From positions 310,001 through 374,000 of the forward strand of contig JAIXMP010000011.1 of assembly GCA_025677815.1 (NCBI GenBank): 64,000 bases of DNA. Reading direction: 5' to 3'. Of the stretch, positions 13,486 to 24,468 are shown piece after piece (position 1 is the first letter of the stretch; each line of letters starts with the position of its first letter). Source of the DNA: Phascolomyces articulosus (Eukaryota > Mucoromycota > Mucoromycetes > Mucorales > Lichtheimiaceae). The notes under the pieces were generated by a model, which was given only the letters and a program-made list of their open reading frames with translations, was not told the DNA's origin and ran no database searches. The position numbers and the translations under genes are program-made.

Positions 13486-15057
13486 TTATTGGATAATAAA
13501 TGATGTAGTTTCGGATACAGGGCCAAAATGATCAAGTGCCACTGGGGAAAGTAAAGCGGATAAGCCAATGGATTGATATAAGAAAGGTTCACTGCTACTA
13601 CTACTACTATTACCATTATTCACGCTCCTTTTCTTCTTGACAATGACTGGGCGGACCACACATGTTTGCCAAACAAAAGGGATATCCAAAACAATACATC
13701 CATTTTCTTTTTCTGCTTCCTCGTCGTCGATTACCAATGATAGTAGAATTATGCTATTTTTATCATTCTTATTTTTGTAGAATCGATGTGTCCATAATAT
13801 ACCATAACGTTCTTCCAAATGTTTTTCGTTCCCGGTTAAAGATGTCGAATTATTGTCGATTCGTTCCAATACCCCATGACTCAAGAATGAAAAAGATCCA
13901 GTATCAATACAGATTTTACCCCTATCATCTTTCTCCTTGGTTGAGCTGTACTCTTTGACAACAATGGATCGTTGATGGGTTTCTGGTACCTGGGCCATAC
14001 TTGTATGTTGAATATGCGTTCCTGAAATACCAGTCCATGATGGCATAAACTCAGTATACCTTTCCATACGACAAGGATAATCTGGATGTTGTTTTCCAAA
14101 GCATAACATGGTCCAATCCTTCTTGATTAATTTCGTGTAAAATTCAATCATATAATTCGGTAGGTCTTCAGATGCACCATACCTGATGGGCATATCAATG
14201 GTTGAAAAAATATGGATCAATGCAAACACACGATCATAATCCAAACTGGTATTGCGACGATGGGCATGCCATAAAATTTTACTGGCATCTTTATGGGATG
14301 CTGTAGTGAAGGATGAAAGCGATTGAATGGCTTCGAGTGAGACTTTGGCTCCAGAGCGGATGGAAGAAGTATATTGAGCTAAACCATCGGACCATACATG
14401 AGCATCTTTACCCATATACAAGATACGTTTGGACATCATGGCTTCGACAAGTAACCAAACACGCGTTGACCATTCACATGTAATGATTTTATTCAAACAA
14501 TTTTCTAGCGTTTCGATATACAAGCGCTGTTGTTCTTGGCTAAGGTTGTTGTCATTATTTGTTGGATATATGCTTTTGAGTTCGTGAGACGCTTCCATTT
14601 CAGGTACCAAGGCAAGGGTGAAATCCGCGTGACTGTAGGTCAAATCCATGGTTCGAAGGGAGTTAAGCTTATCCTCTTCCTGATCCATAGCGACACATTC
14701 TCGATCAAACCATAAATATTTAACATTTAAATCTTGGGCGATTTTTCTTAAAACATCGATAAACTTGGCATCTTGCGGGATACCAGTACTGGAGATGATT
14801 TGATGCTTGCCTTTATCCTCGACTGTTTGGTTTCCCTTTTTATCCGTGACACGTTCACCTGACCAAGTCCATGAATAGGATAATGCACAATAGCCATCCT
14901 CCTTGGAGGCTTGTTCACCAGGTACTTTTTTCATATCTGATATTCTTATAAGCCATCTCGGTCGAAAAGGGGGCGCTGATGATGTTCGTTGTTGTTGTTG
15001 TTCTACAGTATTGGCTTCGCCATAAGGAATTTGATTGGTGTCATAGGTCAGATACAT
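13486..15057 (-). CDS. HET-like (heterokaryon-incompatibility-type) domain protein
   Basis: This is a single-exon gene of 523 residues, unusual among its intron-rich neighbours. The N-terminal third resembles the fungal HET domain: GYCALSYSWTWSG (about residues 55-67), then DVLRKIAQDLNVKYLWFDRECVAMDQEE (about 101-128) in place of the usual tract with Leu-Trp-x-Asp followed by a Cys-rich INQ-like motif. Next comes a helical segment on tracking of movement or activity (DLTYSHADFTLALVPE), also typical. The remainder has no domain I can name. A poly-Gln stretch (EQQQQ) sits near residue 20. HET domains in Ascomycota often trigger cell death on non-self recognition, but many family members have other or unknown roles, and the role here is unknown. 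The start is the first ATG of the frame. The call rests on the motif order and is not certain. Confidence 0.7.
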   Translation of the reverse strand: MYLTYDTNQIPYGEANTVEQQQQRTSSAPPFRPRWLIRISDMKKVPGEQASKEDGYCALSYSWTWSGERVTDKKGNQTVEDKGKHQIISSTGIPQDAKFIDVLRKIAQDLNVKYLWFDRECVAMDQEEDKLNSLRTMDLTYSHADFTLALVPEMEASHELKSIYPTNNDNNLSQEQQRLYIETLENCLNKIITCEWSTRVWLLVEAMMSKRILYMGKDAHVWSDGLAQYTSSIRSGAKVSLEAIQSLSSFTTASHKDASKILWHAHRRNTSLDYDRVFALIHIFSTIDMPIRYGASEDLPNYMIEFYTKLIKKDWTMLCFGKQHPDYPCRMERYTEFMPSWTGISGTHIQHTSMAQVPETHQRSIVVKEYSSTKEKDDRGKICIDTGSFSFLSHGVLERIDNNSTSLTGNEKHLEERYGILWTHRFYKNKNDKNSIILLSLVIDDEEAEKENGCIVLDIPFVWQTCVVRPVIVKKKRSVNNGNSSSSSSEPFLYQSIGLSALLSPVALDHFGPVSETTSFIIQ

Positions 15058-15566
15058 TTTTTGTTTGTTTGTTGAAGTGTTATGATGAAATAAGAGGAGG
15101 AAGGAAATAAAAGAAAAACTGAAAAAGAAACGTAATCGTATTTTGTATATTCAACCCGTAAAATTATAAACAAAATACTCTGAAATATGCAAGTTGCACA
15201 GCCTTTTTTGTGGCGCGTTACCGTGAGTCGAAATTGTGTAACACTTTTGGTCAACATTCCACTTCACTAAGCCCTCATCCTCTTTCCCGTCCACTAGCAA
15301 TAATAAGCTAAATATTATGTAGCTAATAAAATGAATCTTTTTTATATAAACGTAAAAAAAATGTGTTTTTTTCATGATGGGGATATTTATAAGGATGGGG
15401 GGGTTGTTTTATTGTATAAATATATATAACGATGAATGAATGGGAAGTAAAGGTGTTGTGGGATATATGAATATATTTTTGATATGATATGATAATTGAA
15501 ATGGTGTGTGTATGTGTGTGTGTGATTTTTTACTCTCTCTGTATAACACGATCAGCATCATCCTTT
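15058..15566. other. Intergenic region between HET-like and Vps41 genes
   Basis: This is the upstream side of the HET-like gene and the 3' side of Vps41, both on the minus strand. TG-rich repeats occur at 15502-15524. Short open frames on the minus strand (15048-15375) show no protein-like composition. Confidence 0.45.
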
Positions 15567-18500
15567 TCAGTGAACAACGCCTAAACTTCGAACACTTCCA
15601 GAACCAGGAGATGACAAAGGTTTTGTTCCATTGGGACCTCCTCGACGTTGTGATTTCATTCGATTCACAAAAGCATTGCCACCAGCTGCTTGTTCACGAC
15701 ACAGAGGACAACCAATATCCCGCGTTGATTTGAGTAGTGCCGAATGATTGATTTTGGTAGAAAGTGTGCCTGGATGAATAGCATTATTACCGGGTGTAGT
15801 AGTAGCGGCTGAAGCATTGTCTGCTTTATCTGTATCCAGTAAACATCTTTCATGGTAGGCATGGCGACAAAAGAATAATATACTGTTGGGGAAATCGTCT
15901 AGATTGGTATTGTCAAAGACTAATTCGTCACATATACTACATAACATATCCTCTATAAAATATATGGATAGATAGATAGATAGATAGATCCATCGAAATA
16001 GATTTGTCAGTCAAAAGTTTAGATGATGAATAGAATTTATTTTCCAAAATGAAAAAAAAATAGAGGAAGATCACTTTACGATTACACTTGATGCCTCGTT
16101 TTTGGGTTCGGTACATTCGGTCCGCTAAAAATACACTGTCACTCACAAGAATCTTTTCACATCCTTCATGTAGTGACATCTATATATACATATGTAAGTT
16201 TGAGTTATACTTTTTTCTTCAAGATGATGAATATGTTTTACTTGCCTGTAAATTATAATCTTGTAGAATTTTAAGCAATGCTTCCTTTAAGCCAGGAATT
16301 TCCAATCCATCAGGAATGCGTTTGATCAGTCGTAATGGTTCAATATCCGTACCCACATTTTCCAAAAGTCCACGAATAAATTCTATGTTTCACCAAGAGA
16401 TGAATGGAGAAAGGGATTCATTAAGACACACATATCCTTCAAATTTCAAACATCATCAAACTTACTAGGTTTATCCATGGAATAAGTTAATAGATCCTCC
16501 CATAAATCATCATCTTTTTGTTCTTTTGCAAAATCAATGGCCTAGATATATATATATATATAAGAACGTGGATTTCATAATATTAGTATCCAGCGAAAAC
16601 CTCTTTTTTTCCCCGTCCAAATAGACAATAGAAAATAAATATATTTACCCGTTGAACATCACCCAATCGTTCAATAATTAACATTAATGCCTTCTTATTA
16701 TCACCCATACGTCCAAGAATGAATACCATTTCAGGTACCAAATCCTTCTTTTCACACACACTGTATGCTTTTTCTAATGATACATAATGACTGGTACGTA
16801 AAAATTCGAGTAATTTTGGATAATCGAAATCTGCATAAAGTTCCACCTAATACATCGTTTAACATGTTAAAAACCTCATTCCCATGAATGACAAGATAAT
16901 ATCCTTTTTTTTTAAAAAAAAAAAAAGGTTAAATACCTGAAGATCATGGAATTCGTATCCAACATGTCGATCTCGATCAAATAAAGCATCTAGATACACA
17001 TGTAAGAATTGACGATGAGATCGTAATTGTCGAACCACCTTATTTGGCTATAGACATATTGAAAGATTAAGTGAGTAATACTATTCTTATCCACATAAAT
17101 AAGATGATTAAAAAAACAGAGGCATACTGGAATCGCTTCGGTATTTTTGACAAGCATTTGTACGGCAGGCATTTGAGTTGGTTTTTTCATGGATTGAGGG
17201 GATCCACCATGACTTTCTGATTTTTCCAATTTATCTCGTTCACTTTCATATAAATGTTGGTCGAATTCCATCAATAACACGGCTTTATCCTTGACTGCAT
17301 CAAACATATTGTATTCTTGAATCAATTCAAATGCATTGGGCCGTCGTAATCGTAAATTATATTCAATGGCTTTATCTGGTTGATTATTGTATGTGTATCT
17401 ATTGGATGCTTTTTAATATCTTTTTATGACTCTCTCTTTCACTCATTTTCTTTCCAAAAAAAACTAAACTTACAAATCAGCAAGACATTCTAATAAAATT
17501 TCATTATCTTTATCTTTGGGTAAATAATCTTCTACAGCAACAATCACATTGGATAAACTATAAAGAGATCGTGGCCATTGATGGATCGTAGTTCGTAATG
17601 CCTATATAATGTTTAATTTCCCCCACACCCAATCCAAGAGTATGAGTATGTAATAATCGTGTGTAACATGAACTGATATTATTATAATATGATATACCTG
17701 ATGGTCACTTTTCAAGAACCATGCCAAAACAATTTCATATAGTGTACTGCTTAATTGAGGTTCTTTGACGGGTATATACGGAGCAATTGCCTAATGATAC
17801 ATAAGGTTTTTTTTTAATTAGATTCATCTTTCACACGGTCGAGAAAGTTCTTGGTTGGTTGGAGGAGTAAAGAAAATATCTTTCCCGATCTTTCTTTTCC
17901 CATAAAAAAACAAACCTTGAGTTCACCCAATTCAGTAAAACGAAAAACCCAATCTTCCCACATGGTCCGATCATTACCAAGTACACCTGGACATTCTTTG
18001 GCAGCATCTTCATAATATTTATGTTCCACTAACCAATTCAAATACGTCTGACCAATCTCACCCACATCAAAACGTCGACTGCCACCATGATAAGCTTCTG
18101 CATCGCGAGCTGCTTGCAATGCATCGCCATACCGTTCATGATCCATCAACCATTCAATATGATCATCTTGATCACGAGGTCGAGCAGCCACTAAATCTTT
18201 TGGCCCCAATACATAAAACATATCTTCCTCATCCAAAAATTCCAATACATAATCATTGGCTTGATAATGTTCAAATCCATGCAATGCAAGGACATCCGCT
18301 GAAATTTCTTCATTGTCATCATTGATAATATGTAATTCAGGTCGTACGGCACGCCGTTTACGTTGTAAGACTGGATCTTGTGTATCGGCATCCAAGGCAT
18401 TGTCATCATCATCAATGATATATCCCAACAATAAGAGGGTATCATTAAATGGAGCAATGCCACATACAATATAATCCGTTTGAAACATACTGGTGATTTC

Positions 18501-19764
18501 AACATAATGAAGGGGTTGACCTTGTTGTTGTGTATGTTTTGGTTTTTCCTTTATGAAATGAAATCATGATACATCATCATTATCAATAGATAACCCCCAA
18601 AAAGAAAAACAGTGTCAGTTTATTTTTAAATATTATATGTGTAAAGATCGACCGATCTCAAAAAAAAAAAAATCATGCACACACACACATACGTCCAATA
18701 AATTACTATTAATAAATCAATCTCCCCCTTTTTTTTTTATTTAAATTAGGATTTACCTTGACAACGGCGACTTTGACTGTATCTGCCCATGCAATTAATA
18801 AAGTAGAATCATTTTTCCAAGACATACGACATTTATAAAGATCAGCGCGTGGACTCCCTTCAGGTCGATCAATATAAGTAATTCGTAAATTGGTAGTGGT
18901 ATCATACATTTTTACCCCTTCATCATTGGCCCAAGCAATAAAAGGACCTCGCCATTTAATAGAATAAATAGGACCTTCATTGGCATGCAAAATAATATCT
19001 TTATGACCAAGCCAACCTTTTTCATTCATAATCAATTGCTCGGCCATACCCCCTGAAACAAATTGACGTGTTGATTTACGAGCAAATTCTGGATCCAATG
19101 CAATGGCTTTGACAGGTCGACGATAATTGAAATGTTGTACTTCACTGGTATAAAGTGAATAAATGTAGACCTTGCCTAAGATGGAATGTTAATAAAAGAA
19201 GAATATTCTATGAATTTTATTCTATCTATAATAGTAGTGATTTTTTTTTTACCATCATCGGATGCACTGGCTACATATTCTCCTGCATCATCAATCGATA
19301 TATCATTGACAGTAGCAGAATGTTTTTGAAATGTTTTGATAACATTTCCTTCAAAATCTAAAACGTGAACGGCACCCCAGTGTGTACCTAATGCCTATTA
19401 CATATTTATGTTTTCCAAAACGATATAACGCCCCTTGAACTTTTAGTTTATTTTCTTTTTTTTTTTTGTAATTTATTTTGAATCATGTTCAAACCATGCA
19501 TGCCCCACTTCATTAAAAACTCACCACAAATTTATCAGATACAGTTAATGCAGAGGCTGTATCTTTTTCTAATAAATCGCGTACACCTGCACCGACTCGA
19601 CGATATCGAAGTTTAGGCTCTTCTTCCATATCTTCTTCATCGCTATCTTCACTTTCTCCTCCGTCATCCGAATCATAGTCACTTTCTAATTCTTCTGACT
19701 CTTCATTTTCTTCTTGATGTTGATCTTTTTCTAGACGAGGAATGGACTCGTCGGATTCTGCCAT
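15567..19764 (-). CDS. VPS41: Vacuolar protein sorting protein 41 (HOPS subunit)
   Basis: Vps41 is the effector subunit that binds Rab7/Ypt7 in the HOPS tether, needed for fusion at the vacuole and for the AP-3 pathway. Thirteen exons (19525-19764, 19253-19394, 18757-19175, 17916-18548, 17698-17790, 17601-17474, 17128-17398, 16937-17047, 16649-16846, 16466-16541, 16246-16382, 16080-16179, 15567-15952) give 977 residues. In order there are a very acidic N-terminus (residues 1-50), a WD40-like beta-propeller (for example ALGTHWGAVHVLDFEGNVIK and EGPIYSIKWRGPFIAWANDEG), a long alpha-solenoid with the clathrin-type repeat, and a C-terminal RING-H2 (CSICDE, CRHAYHERC, CPLC) in the last exon. The intron after exon 11 has a GC donor (CAG/GCAAGT). 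The gene is divergent from PBDC1. Identity is firm. Confidence 0.96.
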
Positions 19765-20001
19765 TTTATTTTTATTTTAATTATGGTGAGAGAGGTATAA
19801 TAATAAGGTACAAAGAAAATTATATATGTTATATATGAAACCGAAACCCAAGGAAAAAGAAAGGTCAGGAGAACTCATGCGTGAAGCTCTACATCATTCA
19901 TATCCCGAAACTTGTTTTGGAAAGGGCGGTCACTCTTTTTTAAAAAAAATAATCGATTTTTTTTTCTATAGTACTATTACTTCTTTTCATTCACACTTAT
20001 A
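19765..20001. promoter_or_regulatory. Shared divergent promoter of VPS41 and PBDC1
   Basis: Only 237 bases separate the two start codons, which face away from each other, so both promoters must lie here or overlap. The + strand has a T-rich/pyrimidine tract (19958-19999) just before the PBDC1 start. No clear TATA box is seen for either gene. Confidence 0.6.
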
Positions 20002-21116
20002 ATGTCACTTCCAAAGGCTGAAGATCTCGAACAACTTGAAGATATTGGTAATAATGGAGAAGAAAAGAAGAAGAATAAAGAATAGAAAGCTTAGACGCGG
20101 TTATTTTGTCATAATAATCTCAACTGACATTTATTAATATATATATATACATATATATATATCGTCAGAAAAGCAATGGGCTGTCAAGGCAAGTTATTAA
20201 TAATAAAAAGAGTTTGGATTTGGTAAGTTATAATAAAAGAACGCGTGCTATGTAAATTTATTTCACGCGGGGACGCGTAAATTCTATTTAGGGGGGGAGG
20301 GAAAAGAAGTAATTTACCTAAATACTGAGATTTGTTTATATATTACTTACATTCATTACATACATTATAGTTTATACTCTTATTTATATTCCCCAAGAAT
20401 AGCAACAACGAACTATTATTACTACTTGCTTAAAAAGGGGGATTGGAATTGATTGGTTTTATTTATTTTATTTGTTTTAGGCTATGCATCATGCCGAAAC
20501 ATATTATAAATTAGTTACTTCGATTGATATGAAGAACTTTCCATTGACAAAGTAAGATATATATATATATATGGTAACGATGTATCATTCATTTTTAAAT
20601 AATCATTTTTATTTTTCAGGATCGACGATGAAATTTACAAAGATTTTGAAGAAACGTTCCCAGAAATTGATGTGAAGCATTTAAATGATAAAGATTTCAA
20701 AACACCACAAGCAAAGGAAAAGTGGCGCAATTGGGTCAACAAATATGAAAAACGAGTGAATGAATTTAACTTTGGTTCGTTGATCCGTATCGATTATAGA
20801 GATGATTATACTGAACAAAATACAATGTTTGGTAAGTCTATTTATTATTATTATCCTTATTATTATTTATAAAAAAAAAGCAGTCTGCATCATGGTTTGT
20901 CTAATATGCATATTATTGCAGGTGTTCGCATGCAGGTTTGTAAAAGATCAGGAAATAAGGAGAAAGAAAGAAAGAGAAGGGATGGAGGAGAGAAGTTATC
21001 TTGGTTGGATGGATGGATAGATCATTGATACTCACCTTTTGTTTTTATAATAGTTTTATGCCATTGAAATTGCACGTAACAAAAAGGGATTGAATGCAGA
21101 ATTATTGAAGAAATAA
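20002..21116 (+). CDS. PBDC1: PBDC1/YPL225W family protein (eEF1A chaperone)
   Basis: This is a small cytosolic protein of the PBDC1 family. The yeast member YPL225W acts as a chaperone for translation factor eEF1A; the older name, polysaccharide biosynthesis domain, is misleading. Exons 20002-20047, 20169-20188, 20481-20551, 20620-20831, 20922-20935 and 21054-21116 give 141 residues, matching the family. Conserved stretches are LEDIEKQWAVKAMHHAETYY, KIDDEIYKDFEETFPEID, EKWRNWVNKYEKRVNEFNFG and QFYAIEIARNKKGLN. Two exons are tiny (20 and 14 bases), and the intron after the 20-base exon uses a GC donor (AAG/GCAAGT). That intron also holds two ACGCGT sites. The gene is divergent from VPS41. Identity is firm; the chaperone role is carried over from yeast. 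Confidence 0.93.
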
Positions 21117-21313
21117 TAATAAAAGTTGTAAATGTTAGTCTTGTCAATACTACCAATGTTGTTGTTATAGTAAAAAAAAAATGTGTGGGAATGATGAAGA
21201 TCTCAATCCAACCTTACTAAAAAAAACATTTTTGTTACTTTTTTTATCTTTTTTTGTTACCAAAATATTTGGTATTGTTGTGATTTTATTTACATTGAAA
21301 TCTTTTTGATTTA

Positions 21314-21344
<31 letters not shown>

Positions 21345-22041
21345 CGAGGAGTGTGTCTTGGCAACTTATTATAACAATATAATAATGTTCACGATCATTT
21401 TGGTTGGAATTAGTATATCATCCTCTTCTAATGCATTTTTATTTAAGATTCCTTTCATACGCACGCACGTTTATCCGATGAAACGGATAGGAGAACTTTC
21501 AAAATAAAAAAGGGATGTTTTTTTTTTTTTTTTTACTTGAGAGTGAGAGAAGGGGTTCACTATTTGCCATGAAGTTGTTGTTATTATTTGAGTTGTCATT
21601 TAGATATTTGAATAATAATAATAATAATTACGATAGGTGATAATGATGATGATGATGATGAAAAAAAGGGGGAACAGAAAATAACTTATTTCTGGGGGAT
21701 GTTTTTTAATTTTTAGGGGGGGAAAAAAAGAATTAGAATTTAAGTATTCGATAAGTGATTTGATTAGAAATGAGAGAAAGGAGGGGGTGTTTATAATAGT
21801 TATAATAAAAGGAATAATAGATAAGAAAGCCACACATACATAAGAATATATACATACATAACTGCACGCACGCATAACTCCTTGTTGCATAAGGTCATAT
21901 AGGATTTGGTGATGGAGATGATGATGATTGGATTGCCATTGAATTTGGGGGGATGTCTTCACAAAGGATTGGAACGTTCTTTGCTTCTTGCATTTTGAAG
22001 GTTCAAAAAGTAATCAAAGAGAGATCAGCAAATAGATAATA
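21117..22041. other. Intergenic region between PBDC1 and L2HGDH
   Basis: This holds the PBDC1 3' end and the L2HGDH upstream region. It is full of low-complexity sequence: a 27-base T run (21318-21344), a second long T run near 21518-21532, ATA and GAT repeats (21607-21660), and CATA repeats (21830-21860). The minus-strand open frame at 21600-21962 comes from these repeats and is not called. Confidence 0.5.
21318..21344. repeat. Poly-T tract
   Basis: There are twenty-seven consecutive T residues in the PBDC1 to L2HGDH spacer. It is a nucleosome-disfavouring homopolymer and a likely site of assembly length error. Confidence 0.9.
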
Positions 22042-22050
22042 TATAAAAAG
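22042..22050 (+). promoter_or_regulatory. TATA box of the L2HGDH gene
   Basis: TATAAAAAG is followed within 20-45 bases by a long pyrimidine run (ttctttctttttctttt) that resembles a fungal transcription start region. The start codon lies at 22133, about 85 bases downstream, giving a plausible short leader. Confidence 0.55.
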
Positions 22051-22132
22051 CTCTTGATTTCTTTCTTTTTCTTTTTTCTTTTCTTTCCCATCTTTTCCCA
22101 GTTTTTAATTATTGACATTATAAACAACAATC

Positions 22133-24468
22133 ATGGTCTTTGCTCGATCTACTAGAATGTTTTCTCGAGGCCGTATGCCTGCTCTTACCATGGGTGCCTT
22201 TGCTGCCACAGGTATGGTCTATATGGCCGTTCGTCCTGAACCTAAGAAGGTCCATGCTGAACAAAAACTTTCATTATGGGAAAGTCTTCCTGGTGAAAAT
22301 ATGCCTGTCAATCCTGGCTTTGCCAAGTTACGGGGTATGGCTGCTGAACAACGTTTCCGTACTGCTCTTTCTGAGAGTAATGGCAAGACTGATTTTGATG
22401 TTGTTATTGGTAAGTCAATATATCATCACCATGATGAGATTAGAATATCTTTCAGTTTGAGATAAAACTAATCATGATTTCTATTATGATGATAGTCGGT
22501 GGTGGTATTATTGGTTTGGCTACTGCACGCGAACTGTTGAAGCGCTTCCCTAATATGACAGTGGCCGTTCTTGAAAAAGAACGTGAAGTAGCAGCTCATC
22601 AAACTGGTCATAACAGTGGTGTCATCCACGCTGGTATCTATTATAAACCCGGTTCTCGTATGGCTTACACATGTGTACGTGGTGCCGATTTGATGTATGA
22701 ATATTGTAAACAAAATCAATTGCCTGTTGAACGTTGTGGCAAGTTGATTGTAGCTGTAGACGAAAAGGAACATAAACAAGTTGAACGTCTTTATGAAATT
22801 GCTTCTTTGAATGGTGTCAAGGATTTGGAAGTCTTGAATAGTGAAGAAGTAAGTCTACCCTTTCTCTCTCTATCTGATTGAACTTTAATTCATGGATACC
22901 CTGTCTGTGGTTTCATGGTCTATGGAAGAGTAGGATGATAAAATTCTCCGGAGAACTACAACATAAACTTTCTTTACTTATCTCTTTCTTTTCACTACTC
23001 CATTTATTATAATAATTTATTAGATTCGCAAACTTGAACCTAATGTGGTTGCTTACTCCGCTTTGTACTCACCTAATACTGGTATTACTGACTATGGGCT
23101 GGTTGCTCAATGCATTGCAAACGAAATTGTCCAATCTGGGTAAGATTCCCGCCCCACCTTTACCGTCTTCTTAAAGCCCCCATTTGAAGTTTATTATTAT
23201 CTCTTTACTCACTTGCTGATTATGTAAACTTATTATCTTATATAGACGTGCTGAAATCAAACTTGCTTTTGAAGCAAGCAAATTTGAAAAGAGACCTGAT
23301 GGTAGAATTGAGGTATGTATTTGACAACAAACAAAGAAGTACTTCTTTCTCCTTCTTCCTCTTCTCCTCTATCGAGCCCCCCTTAACTTTTTTTTGGGGG
23401 GGAGGAAGAAGAAGAAGAAGAAGAAGAAGGGGATGGGCTGGGAGGAGAGAGATGGAAGAAGGGAAAAAAAGTCGTTTAGTATATATTGTGATATTACCTA
23501 AAGCTATTAAGAGAGTGTGTGCGCGTGTGAAAGAAAAGAATGACTGACTGATCAATATAATATCCAAATAGATCTGGGGTGCTGAACCTAACCAACGTGG
23601 CCCCACGCTCAAGGTATCTGCCAAAAATGTCATTACTTGTGCTGGTTTCTATTCAGATCGTGTTGCTGGCTTGGCAGGAGGTGATGCTGGTAAAGCCAAG
23701 GTAGTCACCTTCCGTGGTACTTATTATCAATTGAAACCTGAATACCGAGGCATTTGTCGTATGAATGTCTACCCTGTCCCAAGTGGCGGTGGTATCCCTG
23801 TCGGTGTTCACTTTACGCCAACTGTAAGTTAAAAAACAAATTTCTATGTGCATCTATACATATACTCTATCTCTATACCACTTTCTTTCCCTCCCCCTTA
23901 CATGATTATTTGATGCATGGGAATATATATACATATACTGATGAGTGTTTATTTTATTCAGGTCAACACTCGTCGTGGTATTCAAATGATTGTGGGCCCA
24001 GGTGCATGTCTTACATTTGCTCGTGAAGGATATGACTTTAGCAACATCAAGATGAAGGACTTGTTTGATTCATTGACTAACATGAACTTGTGGGCCTTTG
24101 CTCTCAAGAACCCATCCTTATCCATTGGTGAACTTTACAAGGATATGAACAAGCGTGCTTTCTTACGTGCCGCTCAAGCTTATGTTCCTGGTTTGACGGA
24201 AGATATGGTAGAAGAGAGCTTTGCTGGTGTCATGTCTCAAGTCTTTGAAAGTGGTGGTATTGCTGCCAACGATTATATTTTGGAACGTAAGGTTATGGAT
24301 GGTAAGATCCTTTGTGTTCGTAATGCCCCTACTCCTGCTTGCACCGCTTCCTTGGCAATTGCAGAAATGTTGGCGGATACTGCTACAGAAGACTTTGAAT
24401 GGAAGAAGGAAGAAGGTTCCTCTGAAAAGTCTGGTGCCCAACCACAACCTCTTGCTGTTGCAGCCTAA
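22133..24468 (+). CDS. L2HGDH: L-2-hydroxyglutarate dehydrogenase, mitochondrial
   Basis: This FAD enzyme oxidises L-2-hydroxyglutarate to 2-oxoglutarate, a metabolite-repair step that removes a side product of malate dehydrogenase. Exons 22133-22409, 22496-22848, 23024-23139, 23246-23312, 23572-23823 and 23962-24468 give 523 residues. The N-terminus (about 1-40) is rich in Arg, Ser and Thr without acidic residues and contains a hydrophobic stretch, as in a mitochondrial presequence with a membrane anchor. The FAD-binding GGGIIG follows at about residues 93-98, then the family signature HNSGVIHAGIYYKPGS and the region PVPSGGGIPVGVHFTPT. The C-terminal tail is Lys/Glu-rich and not conserved. 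An intron begins inside the FAD loop. A TATA box lies 85 bases upstream. Membership in the DAO/L2HGDH family is firm. Confidence 0.94.

Noticed and set aside
21600..21962. 120-codon minus-strand frame
   Set aside because: It is made by ATA, GAT and CATA repeats in the spacer, with long Ile and Tyr runs.
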